Part shown: positions 49,400 to 61,433 of the stretch, piece after piece
How positions within the stretch are numbered: the stretch's first letter is position 1
How the letters are laid out: each line of letters opens with the position of its first letter
Source: Brachycybe producta
Taxonomy: Eukaryota; Arthropoda; Diplopoda; Playtdesmida; Andrognathidae
Reading direction: 5' to 3'
DNA length: 64,000 nucleotides
Assembly (NCBI GenBank): GCA_036925085.1
Contig: JAUPFP010000095.1
Location: 436,501-500,500, forward strand
Notes under the pieces: model-generated
The model's database searches: none
The model's input: only the letters and a program-made list of their open reading frames with translations
Told to the model about the DNA's origin: nothing
Program-made: the position numbers and the translations under genes

Positions 49400-50640
49400 A
49401 AATATAATATAATTTTAAAAAGTTCACATTAGCCTATGAGTACGTTCTGTTTCGAAGCTGCTCGATGGTCTCGATCGTCACGTTTGAGGCGAGTCAGTGA
49501 CTCAGATCTATGCAAAAATTGTTTTATCAATAAATTTGATTTTTTGATTAATTAAGAATGTAAGTAGATCATTTATTTTGTTCCTGTAGCATTAGATGGC
49601 GCCACTAGCCCTCCTCCCATAGAAATGTACAGACACTCTTCACCTTCCTTCCTTTTTTTTTCACGTGGCAAACTTTTAATTGCGTCATCGCTATTTCTAC
49701 ACGTGCTCTCTCTTCACTTATATGATGTTCTGGGAGTATGGTTGTCCACGTGCTGATAATTAAGGTTGTTTTGGACGCTTTTAGAGCTAAAAGGCTGCAT
49801 TCTATGTCAACTAATTGGCGAGTGTAGTTTGTCACCTATTGGAGGTTGCAGGCGCCATCTACCTTGCATTGACACAAGTATTTTTCTATCAGTTCCGTCG
49901 TATGGAGCCCTCTTAATTTAAATTTGACACGAATGGCGTCTCATACATACCATATTCCTCCAGCCACCTTTAAAGTGCTTTGGAATAGAAGCTGAACAGG
50001 CAAGCAACTCGGTATATTTTTCAACTGTATCCATATGTCACTTAATTTTTTTTAAGAATTTGAGTATTTTTAGTTTTTTTTTAGAGAACGAGAAAGGGTA
50101 GGTTCAGGAACGTCAGGGGATTCGAGGGGAAAGGTTCTTTCGGTAAGGGGGATTGAATGGAGGAAGGATTGCAATTACTGAACAGATGCTAGCAGGATGT
50201 GTGTGTGTGATACACGAAAATTGAGTAATTTGAGAGAGAAAAAACTTTTTAGTATTTCGATTGAAAAACACAGATGCCAAAAAACAACATAAAATTAAAA
50301 TTTAGTGTTCGTCTTGACTTCTAGTGTCGATATTGATTGATACCAATAGAAGTTGTTTGTTTCTCGAAGGTGTTAGATTTTTTATAAATGAAAGTGGTTA
50401 ATAATTGTCATTCACATGCAGATTGAATGCTTTAATGAAGCTATGAATGACAATCATGAATTGAAAAACAAGAATTTTATTTAAAGGTGGCTGAATAGAT
50501 ATTTTATTTCGTTTTTGTCACCCTCCTCCCCCGCTCTGGTATGTCACTCCACGTTGTTTTTTTAAAAATGTCTCAAAATGTATTTCATACTAGAAGAGTA
50601 CAAAGAAAGGTTCAAATGGTTCATAATTTTTTATTATTAT
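49400..50640. other. No gene recognised
   Basis: Intronic or intergenic. A solo GGTGGCTGAATAGATATT end at about 50487 matches the 44244 element; ACACGAATGGCGTCTCATACAT at about 49928 recurs near 37691. Confidence 0.4.
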
Positions 50641-50646
50641 TTATAC

Positions 50647-51018
50647 CAAGCATGTCAAACTCAAAGGCTAACACGGGCCAAATAAACAAGGTCTAAGTTT
50701 ATGTGGGCCGCAAAAAAACAAAAACTTCAATTTTCATAGAAACGTAGGTTTATTTCGAAAAGAACAAAGACAATAGATTGTTACTTTAGAAATATAATAA
50801 GGGCAGCACAAAATGAGAAATATTATCTAGATTTCAAAAGGTGACAAAAAGTCGTAAATGGATGGGAAAAAAAGGTGGTAAATCTATAAAAGTAGTAGTA
50901 TATAATTTGAAATTTTAAAAATTAAGCTACGAAATTTTTATTAAAATTTTTGTTACATGCCGTTATATTGGCTGTGCCACAAAGGTATTCGTTGTGGGCC
51001 GCGAGTTTGAGATGCTTG
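50647..51018. mobile_element. hAT-like element, CAAGCATGTCAAACTC ends
   Basis: Right end GGGCCGCGAGTTTGAGATGC then TTG. 8-bp flanks ATTTATAC / ATTTATAT match 7/8. The terminus type is widespread in animal hAT elements. Confidence 0.75.
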
Positions 51019-51019
51019 A

Positions 51020-52322
51020 TTTATATACTCTTCTAATTTGAAAGGACCGTGGAGTTTGCATTCTATAAGAGCTGTAAGTCGTACTCCTCCACTCCTCCTG
51101 TATTTTTCTGTTTGCTATTAAAAGAGGGGATAGGAGTGTGGTTGAGGTGGTTGTAGCAAATTATTTTACTATTTTAAGAAAGCTCTAAATCGATGTTTGC
51201 ATTCTAAAAAAATGGTTTATATTGTTTATATAAATATATTGACTTTTAAACTGGCGATGGTTTTTTTTTATACAATGAGGTCAATTTATTTCAAATTTGT
51301 GTTTGCTATTGTTTTTTTGTTGTTGTTTTCTAGGCTCTCTAATGTTTTTATCGCATGGAAAATTTATGTTTTGTGACAAATTTCTCTTGGGAGAAAATGA
51401 ACCCAATATTAATTATTAATGACTAACAAACCGTGACCAACATATGTCCACAAGAACAAATCAGACTGACAAATGCATTAGTTTTGTATATTAGTTTTTT
51501 TGGTGGGGGGGGGGGGGATGTTATTTTTTTTTTCTTTTGGTTCTCATTTTAAAAATGATTCCCCCCCCCCCCCCCCCCCCCCCAAAAAAAAACCACAATA
51601 ATCTCTAACTTGATTGATGTTTTTCGATTCGTTTTTGTTTCTAACTTATAAGAACGTGGGTTTTTCGAATCAGCTGACCATTAAGTGACCATCATGATAA
51701 ATTGTTCATCATTTATGAGGTGGTTAGATTAGAGAGAGAGAAAGAGATGATTTGAAAAGGGAAGAAGAAGGAGGAGGGTTGAACAGGAGGCACTTTCAGG
51801 TAATTTTCTTTTGCGAATTGAAGCTTCAAACGGGAGAAAAAAATCTCACAAATTAAAGGGCAGCAGCAGAACCAACAAGAAGGAAAAAGGTAGCTGGAAT
51901 GATGATTAAATCTCTGTCTGGACCATTGGTTGAATTATGTTTTTGGTTCACTGCTGATGGGTCAAGAGATATTCATCACCTGTTTGACCTCCTCATCGTT
52001 CTTTTTCTTCTTCATAGGTGGAGATTGAAACACAAAATCGGATTAATTATATCTAAACAAAAAAAAACTAACTACGGCCCAAATTCAAGAAGACAAAACT
52101 TGGTATTTGAAATCGCTTTTAACTCGAACCTGGAGACCAGTGGCCTTATTACAGAAAGATAATAGGACTTTCATATGACAGTAACACTCACAAAAACATA
52201 CGAGCTCGTATTACAAAATATTATGACAAATATTGTCATATGACTGCCATTGACTTTTGTACAGTATTATATTATTGTCATAAAATAAAATAACATCATT
52301 GGATTTTTTTATAAAAAATGTT
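51020..52322. other. No gene recognised; homopolymer runs
   Basis: G-run near 51509 and a C-run of about 23 at 51561-51583. A relative of the 27300-27450 ATATTGTCATATGAC sequence is at about 52165-52280. Confidence 0.45.
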
Positions 52323-52326
52323 TTAA

Positions 52327-52780
52327 GATGGTTTTAAGGTGTTAACGGCGCCTCTCGAACTCTTCATTATTCTGTTTTTCAGGTACAAAATGAAGAGAAA
52401 CTTGAAATTAGAAACTAGAAAGGGTGCTCAACATGGTAAAACATGATCAAGGTATTTGAGTGTCGTTGCCAAGTATTATGAACGTCGATTTTCTAAATGC
52501 ATTGGAATTCAATTGAAAATCTCTAGTATGATATTGGACCACGGTCGATATCTTTCAAAATTAGCTTTTTATGTGTGTTTGAAAATAACATTTAAGACGA
52601 CGGTGCATAGTATAGACAATATTTTTTTAAACTTTTGTCTAAAAAAGTTTTATTTTGAAAGATATCAACATGAAAAAATACCCATAATTCTGAAAATACT
52701 TTCTAGTTTCTCTTAATTTTGCTCTTCTGAAAGACAGAATGAATAATCAGAATTCGAAAATCAATTAAAAAAGTGATTTT
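52327..52780. mobile_element. TTAA hairpin family copy with an insertion
   Basis: TTAA plus GATGGTTTTAAGG left end. An insert at about 52462-52548 (AACGTCGATTTTCTAAATGC) resembles 54655-54730 and 54955-55025. Confidence 0.55.
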
Positions 52781-52985
52781 AAGTTCAATACAAACAATTT
52801 CTAGTCGCTTTTTTTTGTTGGTAGAATGTCGTCACATATGAGAGAAAGTATTATAGAGATATTTCAAATGATGTACATATCAAATTGATTGGTGGAATGG
52901 CAATACATTTGTCATTAAAAAGTAAGGGTGGATGGGATAATGTTATAAATAATGTTGCCATTGGTTTCATTCCAGGGTTGATGTG

Positions 52986-53191
52986 ACAGGTAGTTAGAAA
53001 TAGATGAAAACTTCAGTTGTCTCCGCCATTGTTATGACGACCGGCAACTTCTAATTGGCTGGTTATGAAGTCTGACGTCACATGCTTCGCCCTTTTCAAC
53101 GTCGAACCACACAACAAACCAATTAGAAGTTCCCGGTCGTGATAAAAAGGGCGGAGCCAACTGAAGTTTTCACCTATTTCTAACTGCCTGT
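52986..53191. mobile_element. 206-bp Mutator-like hairpin element, copy 3
   Basis: Perfect 9-bp TSD GTTGATGTG (52977-52985, 53192-53200). Confidence 0.8.
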
Positions 53192-53200
53192 GTTGATGTG

Positions 53201-53908
53201 GGTCTTTGGGATTCAGACTCAGTGAGAGAGATGGGTTCTTATGAAGAAGGTGGTCTGCATGTAGTGGTGGGTAGAAAGGTAGAGGTCCTAGAGAAGACAA
53301 TTTAGAACAAAAGCAACTTCAACTTCTGCCTAAAAGAGATTATTGTTAGCCTCTGTTAAGGTGGTTGTTACGATGATGTGCGTGCGTAAATACAGGGTTG
53401 TTACCTATTGGTTTGACGCATTGCACATTTTAAAAGAGACAAATCTAATGTGTACCTGTATAGTAAGTACATGGTGAGAGGGACATAGCTGAGGGTTGGA
53501 ATAAGTGGAGGAGAGGAGGTATTTGGGGGTGGGGGGAAGGTTTGCGTTTACGGTTTTATTTGCCTGAGAAAAAGGACATCTGGTTTTTTTTGTGGCTAGT
53601 CAGTCGTCTTTTCTTTTCTCTCTTTGCAGCTTTGTGTTTGATGCAAATGTAGGCCTATATTATGTAGTATATTTTGTCTCTCAAGACCTCATCATCCATG
53701 ATTATAGGGTTTATTCATACATATACATGTATATATATATAGGCAATAGGGTAATTCAATAAACCGTAAACGTGTAACAAAATGGCGTACAATTGTACTA
53801 TGTTTTTAGGCTTTATAAAAAATTGTCTTCTGTTTGAAAGTGGAATTTAGTTTAAAAATCATGAAAGTTACTACTACGCTTTTGAAACTTAGCGGTTTTT
53901 GTTAAAAT
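53201..53908. other. No gene recognised
   Basis: G-rich patch near 53525; otherwise AT-rich. Confidence 0.4.
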
Positions 53909-54309
53909 TAGAGGTGGAACGAATCCTAAATTTTCTTGAATCCGAATTCGAAAAGGTTCTCGAATCTCTCATATAAGAATTCTATATTATTCATTAAGAA
54001 GATACAAATAAATGAATATTAAATTATTATTTTATTAATAATAATAAAAACACAGTTTGACGGCACTCAGGGTCGCCACAAGGTGATATTGATGATCCGG
54101 GTACCACCGAAATTACAACAACCGCCGGTTTTTGTCGTTAGTGAACGCTTCTATTGGACGTCAATGGAGTAAAAATAATTTTACCAAAGTTTTTAACAGT
54201 TTTTTTTTTAGGTTAGGATTCAAAAGACGAAAAAAGCGCGAAGATTCGAGTTTTCGAATCTGGAATATTTTTCAAGATTTGCGGGATTCGAATGTTCCAT
54301 CCCCACTTA
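53909..54309. mobile_element. hAT-like element, uninterrupted relative of 1763-3057
   Basis: TAGAGGTGGAACGAATCC at left and GGGATTCGAATGTTCCATCC at right. Internal ACCGCCGGTTTTTGTCGTTA matches the first copy in reverse. No clear TSD. Confidence 0.65.
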
Positions 54310-54384
54310 AATTCATAAAAAGCTTTTATTTAGACAAAATAAAGCAAAAATGATTGATTGTTAAATATTATTAACAAAGTTATG

Positions 54385-54541
54385 GCCGTGGTGAGCCTTG
54401 GCACACGGACCTTTTTTGAGTGGTTGACGTCGAGGGTCTGTGGTTGCAATCTACTGACTGGTATGGAAAAGACACTTTCCTTTCTACAAGAGCCACTCTC
54501 TAACTCGACAACTAAAAAGTGGTCCGTGGGCCAAAGGCTCT
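54385..54541. mobile_element. Inverted-repeat element GAGCCTTGGCACACGGACC
   Basis: Pairs with GGTCCGTGGGCCAAAGGCTC. Confidence 0.6.
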
Positions 54542-55157
54542 AAAGGTGGATTCACATTAGTGTTTTTACACACTATCCGGTTATAACACGGTCCGGTTAT
54601 GGATACTGGTCATTTTTTTAATGAAAAACTATGATCTTAAGGGTGTTCGCCATTGTGAACGCCGACTTTCTAAATACATTGAATTTCAATTGAAAATCTA
54701 TACATGTAATACGATATTTGACCACAGTCAACAGGACCCTGCGTTGACAATGTAAGTATGAATCAGCCCGTACTTAGCAATTAGTTATGAAGTGTAGGAC
54801 GACGTCACGCAACACACCTTGCAACATATTTGTGTGTTTTTGAGATTAGGACAGAGTTGTATTTTTGTTGAACAAATGTTGTAGGATTGATGAAGGTGAT
54901 TGATTGGTATGCTAATTTACTGTTGATTCACACTATACAACCACTGCGGTGTCTTGTTTGTTGTCCGTGGTCAAATATTGTACTACATGTAAGGATTTTC
55001 AAATGAAATCCAATGCATTTAGAAACGAGCTGGTGTTCACACTGTGGGATCATTTGTATTTCAATAGAAAAATTTGAATGAACCGTACCCAGTCCGTGTG
55101 TACCTGGACCCATCTGGCTATCCGAGCCTTTCGATTTTGAAAGGTCTAGTGTGGAAC

Positions 55158-56032
55158 CTTAGACTATTACTCTACTGGACTGGCAACTCCCTATCTTCTA
55201 GATGTTAAAGCGTTAAAAGCATGTTCATAGGCAAAATAAGGCAAAGTGACGCAGCTCCGCCTGGTGGCATTATTTTAAAAGAAAATCGTTGGATAGATTT
55301 TTTTTTTTTTTTTTTTTTTGCAAACGGGAAGACATTGGGGGTGAATCATGTACTGTATGGTAAATTTTAGTTTTTTCACGTTTCACTGGATTTTCCAATT
55401 TTAATTCTATTCTAGGAATCCAGTAAAATGCGGATAAAAAAGTAAAATGAATTTCCATATGTGATATTCTGCCGTGAATTTGTGTAAATCTTAGTGAATC
55501 TCGTAAATGATTTTTTTTAATGTCGGCCCAGTTGTCGTTTCGTCTCCTAAGCAAAAAATGGTCGGAAAACGTTGTTGTTACGGTGTTTGTGACTCGCGTT
55601 TTCCTGATAATAGACCACAACCAAAACAGGTAACATTTTACAAATTACCTAATCCTAAAAAGGAACCCTTAAAATGTGGAAGGTGGGTTGCTGCTTGCAG
55701 CAGAAAAAATTTTACAATAGCTAATGTGAAGTCATTTACATACGTTTGTGGGCTACATTTTGTTGGTGAAAACGGACCCACGCGTGAAAATCCTGACCCT
55801 TTACCAGCAAGTTATTCACTGTAATTCTTCATCGACCATACTTTTTATAATATATATAAAAATCCACCCTATATAACTACAAAATAAACTCGTCCAAAGT
55901 TTTGCTTTGACAGTAATGTTCATATACCATAGTCCCGCTAGAGGCGCCACTTCAAAAACGACGTCACGACGATTGAAAACTGTCCAGCACAAAATTTCGG
56001 GAGTTGCCAGTCCAGTAGAGTAATAGTCTAAG
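55158..56032 (+). mobile_element. P-superfamily-like DNA transposon, internally deleted, carrying a THAP domain
   Basis: An 875-bp element with 34-bp perfect terminal inverted repeats beginning CTTAGACTATTACTCTACTG and ending in the complement. It is flanked by a perfect 7-bp TSD, GTGGAAC (55151-55157 and 56033-56039). The only recognisable coding content is the THAP zinc finger at 55558-55824. P-element transposases begin with a THAP domain and make 7-8-bp TSDs, so the superfamily call follows from both features. The catalytic domain is absent. A poly(T) run is at 55298-55319 and an AATAAA follows the reading frame near 55883. Confidence 0.82.
55558..55824 (+). CDS. THAP-domain protein (truncated P-like transposase N terminus)
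   Basis: An 88-residue frame that is essentially one THAP C2CH zinc finger, a DNA-binding domain shared by P transposases and host THAP proteins. Zinc ligands are Cys6/Cys7, Cys11, Cys64 and His67 (FTYVCGLHF). The conserved KCGRWVAAC tryptophan is at residue 43, and the Pro-rich end ENPDPLPAS is typical. It stops directly after the domain. An in-frame ATG at 55507 would add 17 residues. The reading frame is intact, and it sits inside a transposon with fresh-looking ends. It could act as a dominant repressor by binding transposon ends, as the deleted KP form does in Drosophila; that is inference. It could equally be an unexpressed remnant. Confidence 0.75.
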   Translation: MVGKRCCYGVCDSRFPDNRPQPKQVTFYKLPNPKKEPLKCGRWVAACSRKNFTIANVKSFTYVCGLHFVGENGPTRENPDPLPASYSL

Positions 56033-56530
56033 GTGGAACAACCCTTAGCCTACCAGAAATGCGCGAGGCTCACAAACCCCACCATACGTATAAAGCCCAT
56101 GGGCTTTTTTTAAGAAAATTGCCAACCCAGCTCATGGGTGCAATGCCGTCTTAAAAATTACTGGGGCCCTGGGCTAAGTAAAAAAACGGGGCCCACAATC
56201 CCAAACACAAATGTTACATTTAAACATAGATACAGAATGTTAAGTTAAGAAATGAGACCCTGAGCTACAACACAGCTACCGCAGTACTACCATCTATGTT
56301 TTACAAATTTCCCCACGCGTGGGGCTGGGCTGTGTGTGCGTGGGCTGGGTTCAATATGCGCTGGGGCTAAAAATGGCACTTCATGGGTAACGTTTACGTA
56401 CGATTCTTGAATCTAGAGGACCTTTTTAGTCGCGCCACTCAAGTGTATTTATTTCAAAATGAATGAGGAAAAAAGGTCAAAACAGACTTCATCATGTAGT
56501 GACGTAAACATTCTTATACAATATTATCTT

Positions 56531-56676
56531 ACTGTCAATCTGCGGAATCAGTCAATCTTCAAAACAACCAACATGTTAGTGAATCTGCAAAATGCAACAC
56601 CTAAAATGTATTGAATTTTGCAGATTCACCAGCAGTTTGGTGTTTTGCAGATTGACTGATTCCGCAGATTGACAGT
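56531..56676. mobile_element. Short hairpin element
   Basis: ACTGTCAATCTGCGGAATCA and its complement, arms about 40 bp, TT/AA outside. Confidence 0.65.
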
Positions 56677-56679
56677 AAC

Positions 56680-57778
56680 ATGTACATTCTAAAGGGAACA
56701 AACAAATAATAAGTTGACATAACAATAAGATAAACGACCAAAAGATAAACACTGAGGTCAAGTACGGTATATGTGTTTGGAAAGGGGAGAAGAGGTCTGT
56801 GTGGCGGTGGGGGGGGGGGAGAGAAGAAACATGAGTTACTTGGAATGTAAGAATGAAGAAGAAAAAAAAACAGGAATCAGGATTAAACTGGATAAGGACA
56901 GTAGGACACTTCTCGAATATCATTGTCTAGAATGTGACGTCATTCATTTGTTCTCTCTTCGAATTTTTTTTAATGACTTAAAAAAAATGACCAGAGGGCA
57001 ATACATCATAATCTACACGTATATATATTGTGTCCTGGTTATTATATGATACTCTCTCTTGATGGGGTGTTTAGGAGTGGAATGATAACTGGGGGAGGGA
57101 AGGGGGGTTCATCATAGTGTTGTTGTTTTTTAAACTAATGAGTGAAGGAAGAGGGGAGGAGGAGGAGGAGGCTGGCCGGGAGGGGGTTGGAATGAAGTGA
57201 GTGAGTCTGAGCAGGTGTTCCGTTCCGTCTTTTCACCTGCATTTGTTTAAATACGCGGATCCCAACCATGACACACACAAATTTTGCAATGTGTTTTTCT
57301 TTTGTTTTTTATATTTCATATTATTTTAATGTTTTGTTTTTTTGTAGAAATGTTAAAAGGGGGTGGGAATGAAAAAGAGGTGGTTTCAAGGCTTATGGTC
57401 ACCACCACCCTCAATTACATGAGCAAAACACAAAAAATATTCATTCTTTTATATTTTGTTCAATTATTTTACCATTAATTCACGGGAAATGATGGAGAGA
57501 AAGGGGGAGAAGGAGGATTTTGAAAGTAAGGTCAAACCGTACAAAATCCAGTCTTTATAAGAAATTTGTAGTTTCTAGTCTTTTATTTTGTCCAATTAAA
57601 ATGGATTTCTGGTTAGTTTGATGAACGGTAATTTCATTCATGTGTGTTCTAAGGTTGATGTAATTAAAATGTAGGAGGCTTACTAGAAACGTTTTCTTAG
57701 GCCCGGGCCTAGACGTAACTGCGTGAACTGCAGAATTGTCTACCGCTCAGGTCTAAGACTTGTGCAAATCATTCTCAC
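56680..57778. other. No gene recognised
   Basis: G-rich purine patches (56780-56830, 57090-57190). Short frames lack domains. Confidence 0.4.
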
Positions 57779-57918
57779 CGGTCGTTGGCGATAGCGGTGC
57801 TCAATTTGAACATGCCAGTAGTAACGCAGTACCTTATTTTTTCAGCAAATAAAATTCGCTCTTCAAAATGCGTTTCTATAGGAAAGTTCAAATTGAGCAC
57901 GGCTATCGCCAACGACCG
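57779..57918. mobile_element. Short hairpin element
   Basis: GTCGTTGGCGATAGCGGTGC and its complement form arms of about 31 bp. Confidence 0.65.
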
Positions 57919-58160
57919 CCGTCATCCTCTAAAGTCTAAACGATACAAGCATATGGCTGCAAGTTTTGCTCAGTTGTGTAGAACACAAATACAGCGAAAT
58001 TGAATGAAGATTGTACCAAATTCTCTCTTCACGCTTCGGTTTGCAGCTGGACATGCGCAGGCGCGAAGTGAAAAAGTAGAACCATCCTGTCATGCACAAG
58101 TCACTTGCCTACAGGTGCCTAAAACTGCCCAGTTTTCCCCCACCTTACGCACTCAAGTAT

Positions 58161-58366
58161 ACAGGCATTTAGAAATCGGGACGAACACAAGTTGGCTCCG
58201 CCCTTTTTATGACGACCGGCAACTTCTAATTGGTTTGTTGTAGTGGTTCGACGTTGAAAAAGGCGGAGCATGTGACGTCAGACGACATAACCAACCGATT
58301 AGAAGTTGCGTTCGTCATAAAAAGGGCGGAGCCAACTTGTGTTCGTCCCGATTTCTAAATGCCTGT
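58161..58366. mobile_element. 206-bp Mutator-like hairpin element, copy 4
   Basis: 9-bp TSD CTCAAGTAT / CTCAAATAT (8/9). Confidence 0.8.
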
Positions 58367-58765
58367 CTCAAATATACTTGCGACGACAAACGTGTAGTTA
58401 ATTTTGCGCTGTTAAATGTTACGTCTAGGGCCGACCTTATACTGGTTGTAATTTTTATTAATTACATTTGCTAAATTGAGCCAAGTGTGTTTCTTAAAAA
58501 GAGGTTTTAATTACTTCAACGATTACCATTAATGTGTATCCTAGATATTTAATAAAAAAATAATGCGGAGATGATTGCGTGTTTTATTATATTAATTTAA
58601 TTGGATGTCTTTTGTAAGGTTTGTAAACGATTTAAATTGACGGTATTTCGTCAAGTTTGATTACTTAGTAATTTAGTCAAGAAACCAGAAAAATGCGGTT
58701 TTTCGGTTTAAGAACCTGGTTAATGATTACACCTAGATGCAAGCATTTTGCACGTAGCATGACCC

Positions 58766-58817
58766 CCCTTTGACGTCACGACTTTCAGTTACAACTGAAA
58801 GTCGTGACGTCAAAGGG
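58766..58817. repeat. 52-bp perfect palindrome with two CREs
   Basis: Two 25-bp arms around a 2-bp spacer (AC). Each arm holds TGACGTCA. Confidence 0.8.
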
Positions 58818-58904
58818 TGTTTACCACCAAATTTAGGTCTGTGTCATTTTCTTCTCCTTCTTTTCCTGGACTATACGTTCTGTCCCGAGCAGGTTCGGTC
58901 AGAG

Positions 58905-59092
58905 GTAAGAGTGCTTAGCACAAAACCTATGCTTGCCCCGCCCTTTTATGAGCGTCAGACCAATTAGAAATAGATAAGGGCGGGCATTTGACATCAGACC
59001 AAATAAAAAACCAATTAGAAGTTGCCGTTCCTCATAAATGGGCGGGGCAAACCATGGTTTCGTGCTGAGCAAACTTGCCTGTGGTCAGTCAA
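58905..59092. mobile_element. 206-bp family relative
   Basis: GCTTGCCCCGCCCTTTTATG pairs with CATAAATGGGCGGGGCAAAC; right end TTGCCTGT. Confidence 0.55.
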
Positions 59093-59458
59093 ATGACGAG
59101 ATGAAAGATGCGACAATACCAGTCGGATTTGACGAAATGTCTTATGAGAACCGCTGCGATGCTTGATATCAATCCCACAATGATGGAGAAATTCTGAAAG
59201 ACAACAACAACGACGCCTGAGCAGTGCCGCAACAAGGAATTTTGTGCCCGGAGACTACATCACTGTGAACGCTCCTTACCTCCCTAAAGGCTATTCACGC
59301 AAATTTGAGTAGTTTGTATTAGTGTGAACCTTTTGTAAATTGTGCAAATTGCACGACGGGTTTACTAGCGTAATTTGTACAATACATGAAAACTACTAAA
59401 TTAAATTAATATGCAATTAGGAAAATAGTCGCAAAAAAGTCGACTTTCAAAATTTGTC

Positions 59459-59630
59459 TTTTTTTTTAATTTTAATTTCTAAACGTTTGGCGCCCCTGTT
59501 TGTTGGCGCCCGGAGATTAACTTTCCTCCATCCTCCTCGTTGTTGCGCCACTGCGCCTGAGCCGGGATTCGAACCTGGGAGCCTGAGCACCACAAGCGGA
59601 GGAGGCTATCTCTACTGTGCTACCGAGGCG
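59459..59630 (-). mobile_element. tRNA-derived SINE
   Basis: Minus strand: tRNA-like head with GCCTCGGTAGCACAGTAGAG (box A) and GGTTCGAATCC (box B, 59565-59575), a short body, then an A-rich tail at 59459-59478. Flanks share TTTGTC. The acceptor stem partly pairs but the anticodon arm is poor, so it is not a working tRNA. Confidence 0.65.
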
Positions 59631-60513
59631 TCGGCACTTTTGTCATTTTCATAGTTGGGAATGGGAATTTCTCAAAACAGAAAAGTATATGAATGGGATT
59701 AGGATATTTGCATGGTTGATTATCGTCAAAATTAAAATCCCAATTTTCTCGGGAAAAATAAGGTTTTATTCCCGAAAAGGACGTTTCATACAATAATACC
59801 GATTTCACGCTTTTTGTTAAAAAAATTTCAAGTTTGTAAAAAATTTTGGATTTTTTTTTTGATGTTCAGTAATTTAGAATCTCAAACTAAATAAAAGGAA
59901 AGGGTTATAAAAATAAATTAAAGTGCCCTGTATGTAGGCTAGTCAAGTTTGCTTCAAGAGCACATTCAAAAACTTAATTGTTGTTCAATTTAATTATGCT
60001 GAAATAAAATCGGGATTATCAAACTTCTTTATTAAAAGATAAAGAAGTTTGATAATCCCGAATCCCGGTTTTATTTATATATTTTTCTTGAAAACAAGCA
60101 TTTTTTGTTAGTCCCGAATTTTTCCTATTTTAAATCCCGAATCCCTTCCGAATTTGGCTGTTTTTATAAATTTCCGAATTTCGCAGCCCTAAGACTCATT
60201 TTTGTCTTCTAAAAAGAGGGATGATAGTAAACGTTTTCAGCATTTTAAGGATTGCAAAAAGTGGCCGACGTGTGGCCGAAACGACCACACGAGTCAACTT
60301 ATACGGCCACTTATTGTAGTCCACCTCGACCACTAAAAGTTGTTTGTCTGTGAACGTCTTAAAACAATGTTTTCATGAAGTTATATTACCTCCTTTTTTA
60401 TTAAGATAAAATGGCTCAAGTTTATAGATGTTTTGTCAACCTTTCTGATGTCAGAAGCTTCAAGTTACAGTGCGGCAACTACTGTTTACGGCTGTGATTT
60501 TTAACCTTATAAA

Positions 60514-60833
60514 TAGGGCGCGGATTTTGATGCACTATCAACCGGAATGTTTCTCAATATGTGGCCCAAGTGCCAATTGTGAAGTAAAAATCTCGTTTAG
60601 ATAAAAAAAAAACTGTTCTTTCTAATTAAAAAAAAATAGTTAGAGGCTAGAACTCTAGTTGACAACTGATAGTAACCAGACATTTAGCCTCTTTAACCAG
60701 CCTTTTCTGATTAGAAAAAGCATAATTGCAGTTGCTCTAAATGATGATGATGATGTGTTTACTTCACAATTGGCACTTGGAGCCACAAATTGAGAAACAT
60801 TCCGGTTGATATTGCATCAAAATCCGAGCCCTA
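60514..60833. mobile_element. hAT-like element with long arms
   Basis: Perfect 8-bp TSD CTTATAAA (60506-60513, 60834-60841). Ends TAGGGCGCGG / CCGAGCCCTA; arms about 75 bp. Confidence 0.8.
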
Positions 60834-61139
60834 CTTATAAACCTAAGTTTTTTGACTGCAAAAAAACCCCGTATTTTTAATGGTTTTTGCCTTGATATTT
60901 TGAGTATTATGAGCGATTATATTAGTTAGATTACTGAAATTTGAAGGCATTCGTGAACGTATACACACTAGGGAGCTATTGTTACTGTTGTTAGTGACAC
61001 TCTTTTGTTTCAAAAGTCTTTTGACAGGTGGTTCCTAATTAATAGTTTAATAATTTAGTAATTACGCTACACTCACATAATAGAGCCCTCTTACAGTACA
61101 TGACAAAAAATATAACACGCAAATAGGGTTGGAAAACTC

Positions 61140-61433
61140 ATTTAAAAAAAAATATGGTTTAGGAACAGCTGATTTTCGAACTTATTCTGTCCTTCGGGAG
61201 AAAAATTAAGGAAAAAAAAAACTAGAAAGTGTTCTAAAAACTTGAAGGGTAGCTTAATCGATTAAGGGTATTTCTAGATTTTAATATCTTTCAAAATAAA
61301 CTTTTTTTAGACAAAAACTTAAAAATGTAGTCTGCATAAAGTTTGTCGTTTTCAAACTCATATAAAAAGCTTATTTTGAAAGATATTAAAATATAGAAAT
61401 ACACTTAAGTGATTGAGCTACCCTTTCTAGTCC
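61140..61433. mobile_element. TTAA hairpin family copy, truncated right
   Basis: Inner arms TTTCAAAATAAACTTTTTTT and the complement; stops at CTTTCTAGT. Confidence 0.55.

Noticed and set aside
55270-55620. 116-aa minus-strand frame
   Set aside because: Antisense to the THAP frame and containing a poly(Lys) run from the poly(T) tract.
57284-57478. Candidate exon after TTTTTTTGTAG
   Set aside because: Acceptor is plausible but the encoded sequence has no domain and no matching donor.
59550-59630. Functional tRNA gene on the minus strand
   Set aside because: Box A and B are good but the anticodon arm does not fold well, and an A-rich tail follows; called a SINE.
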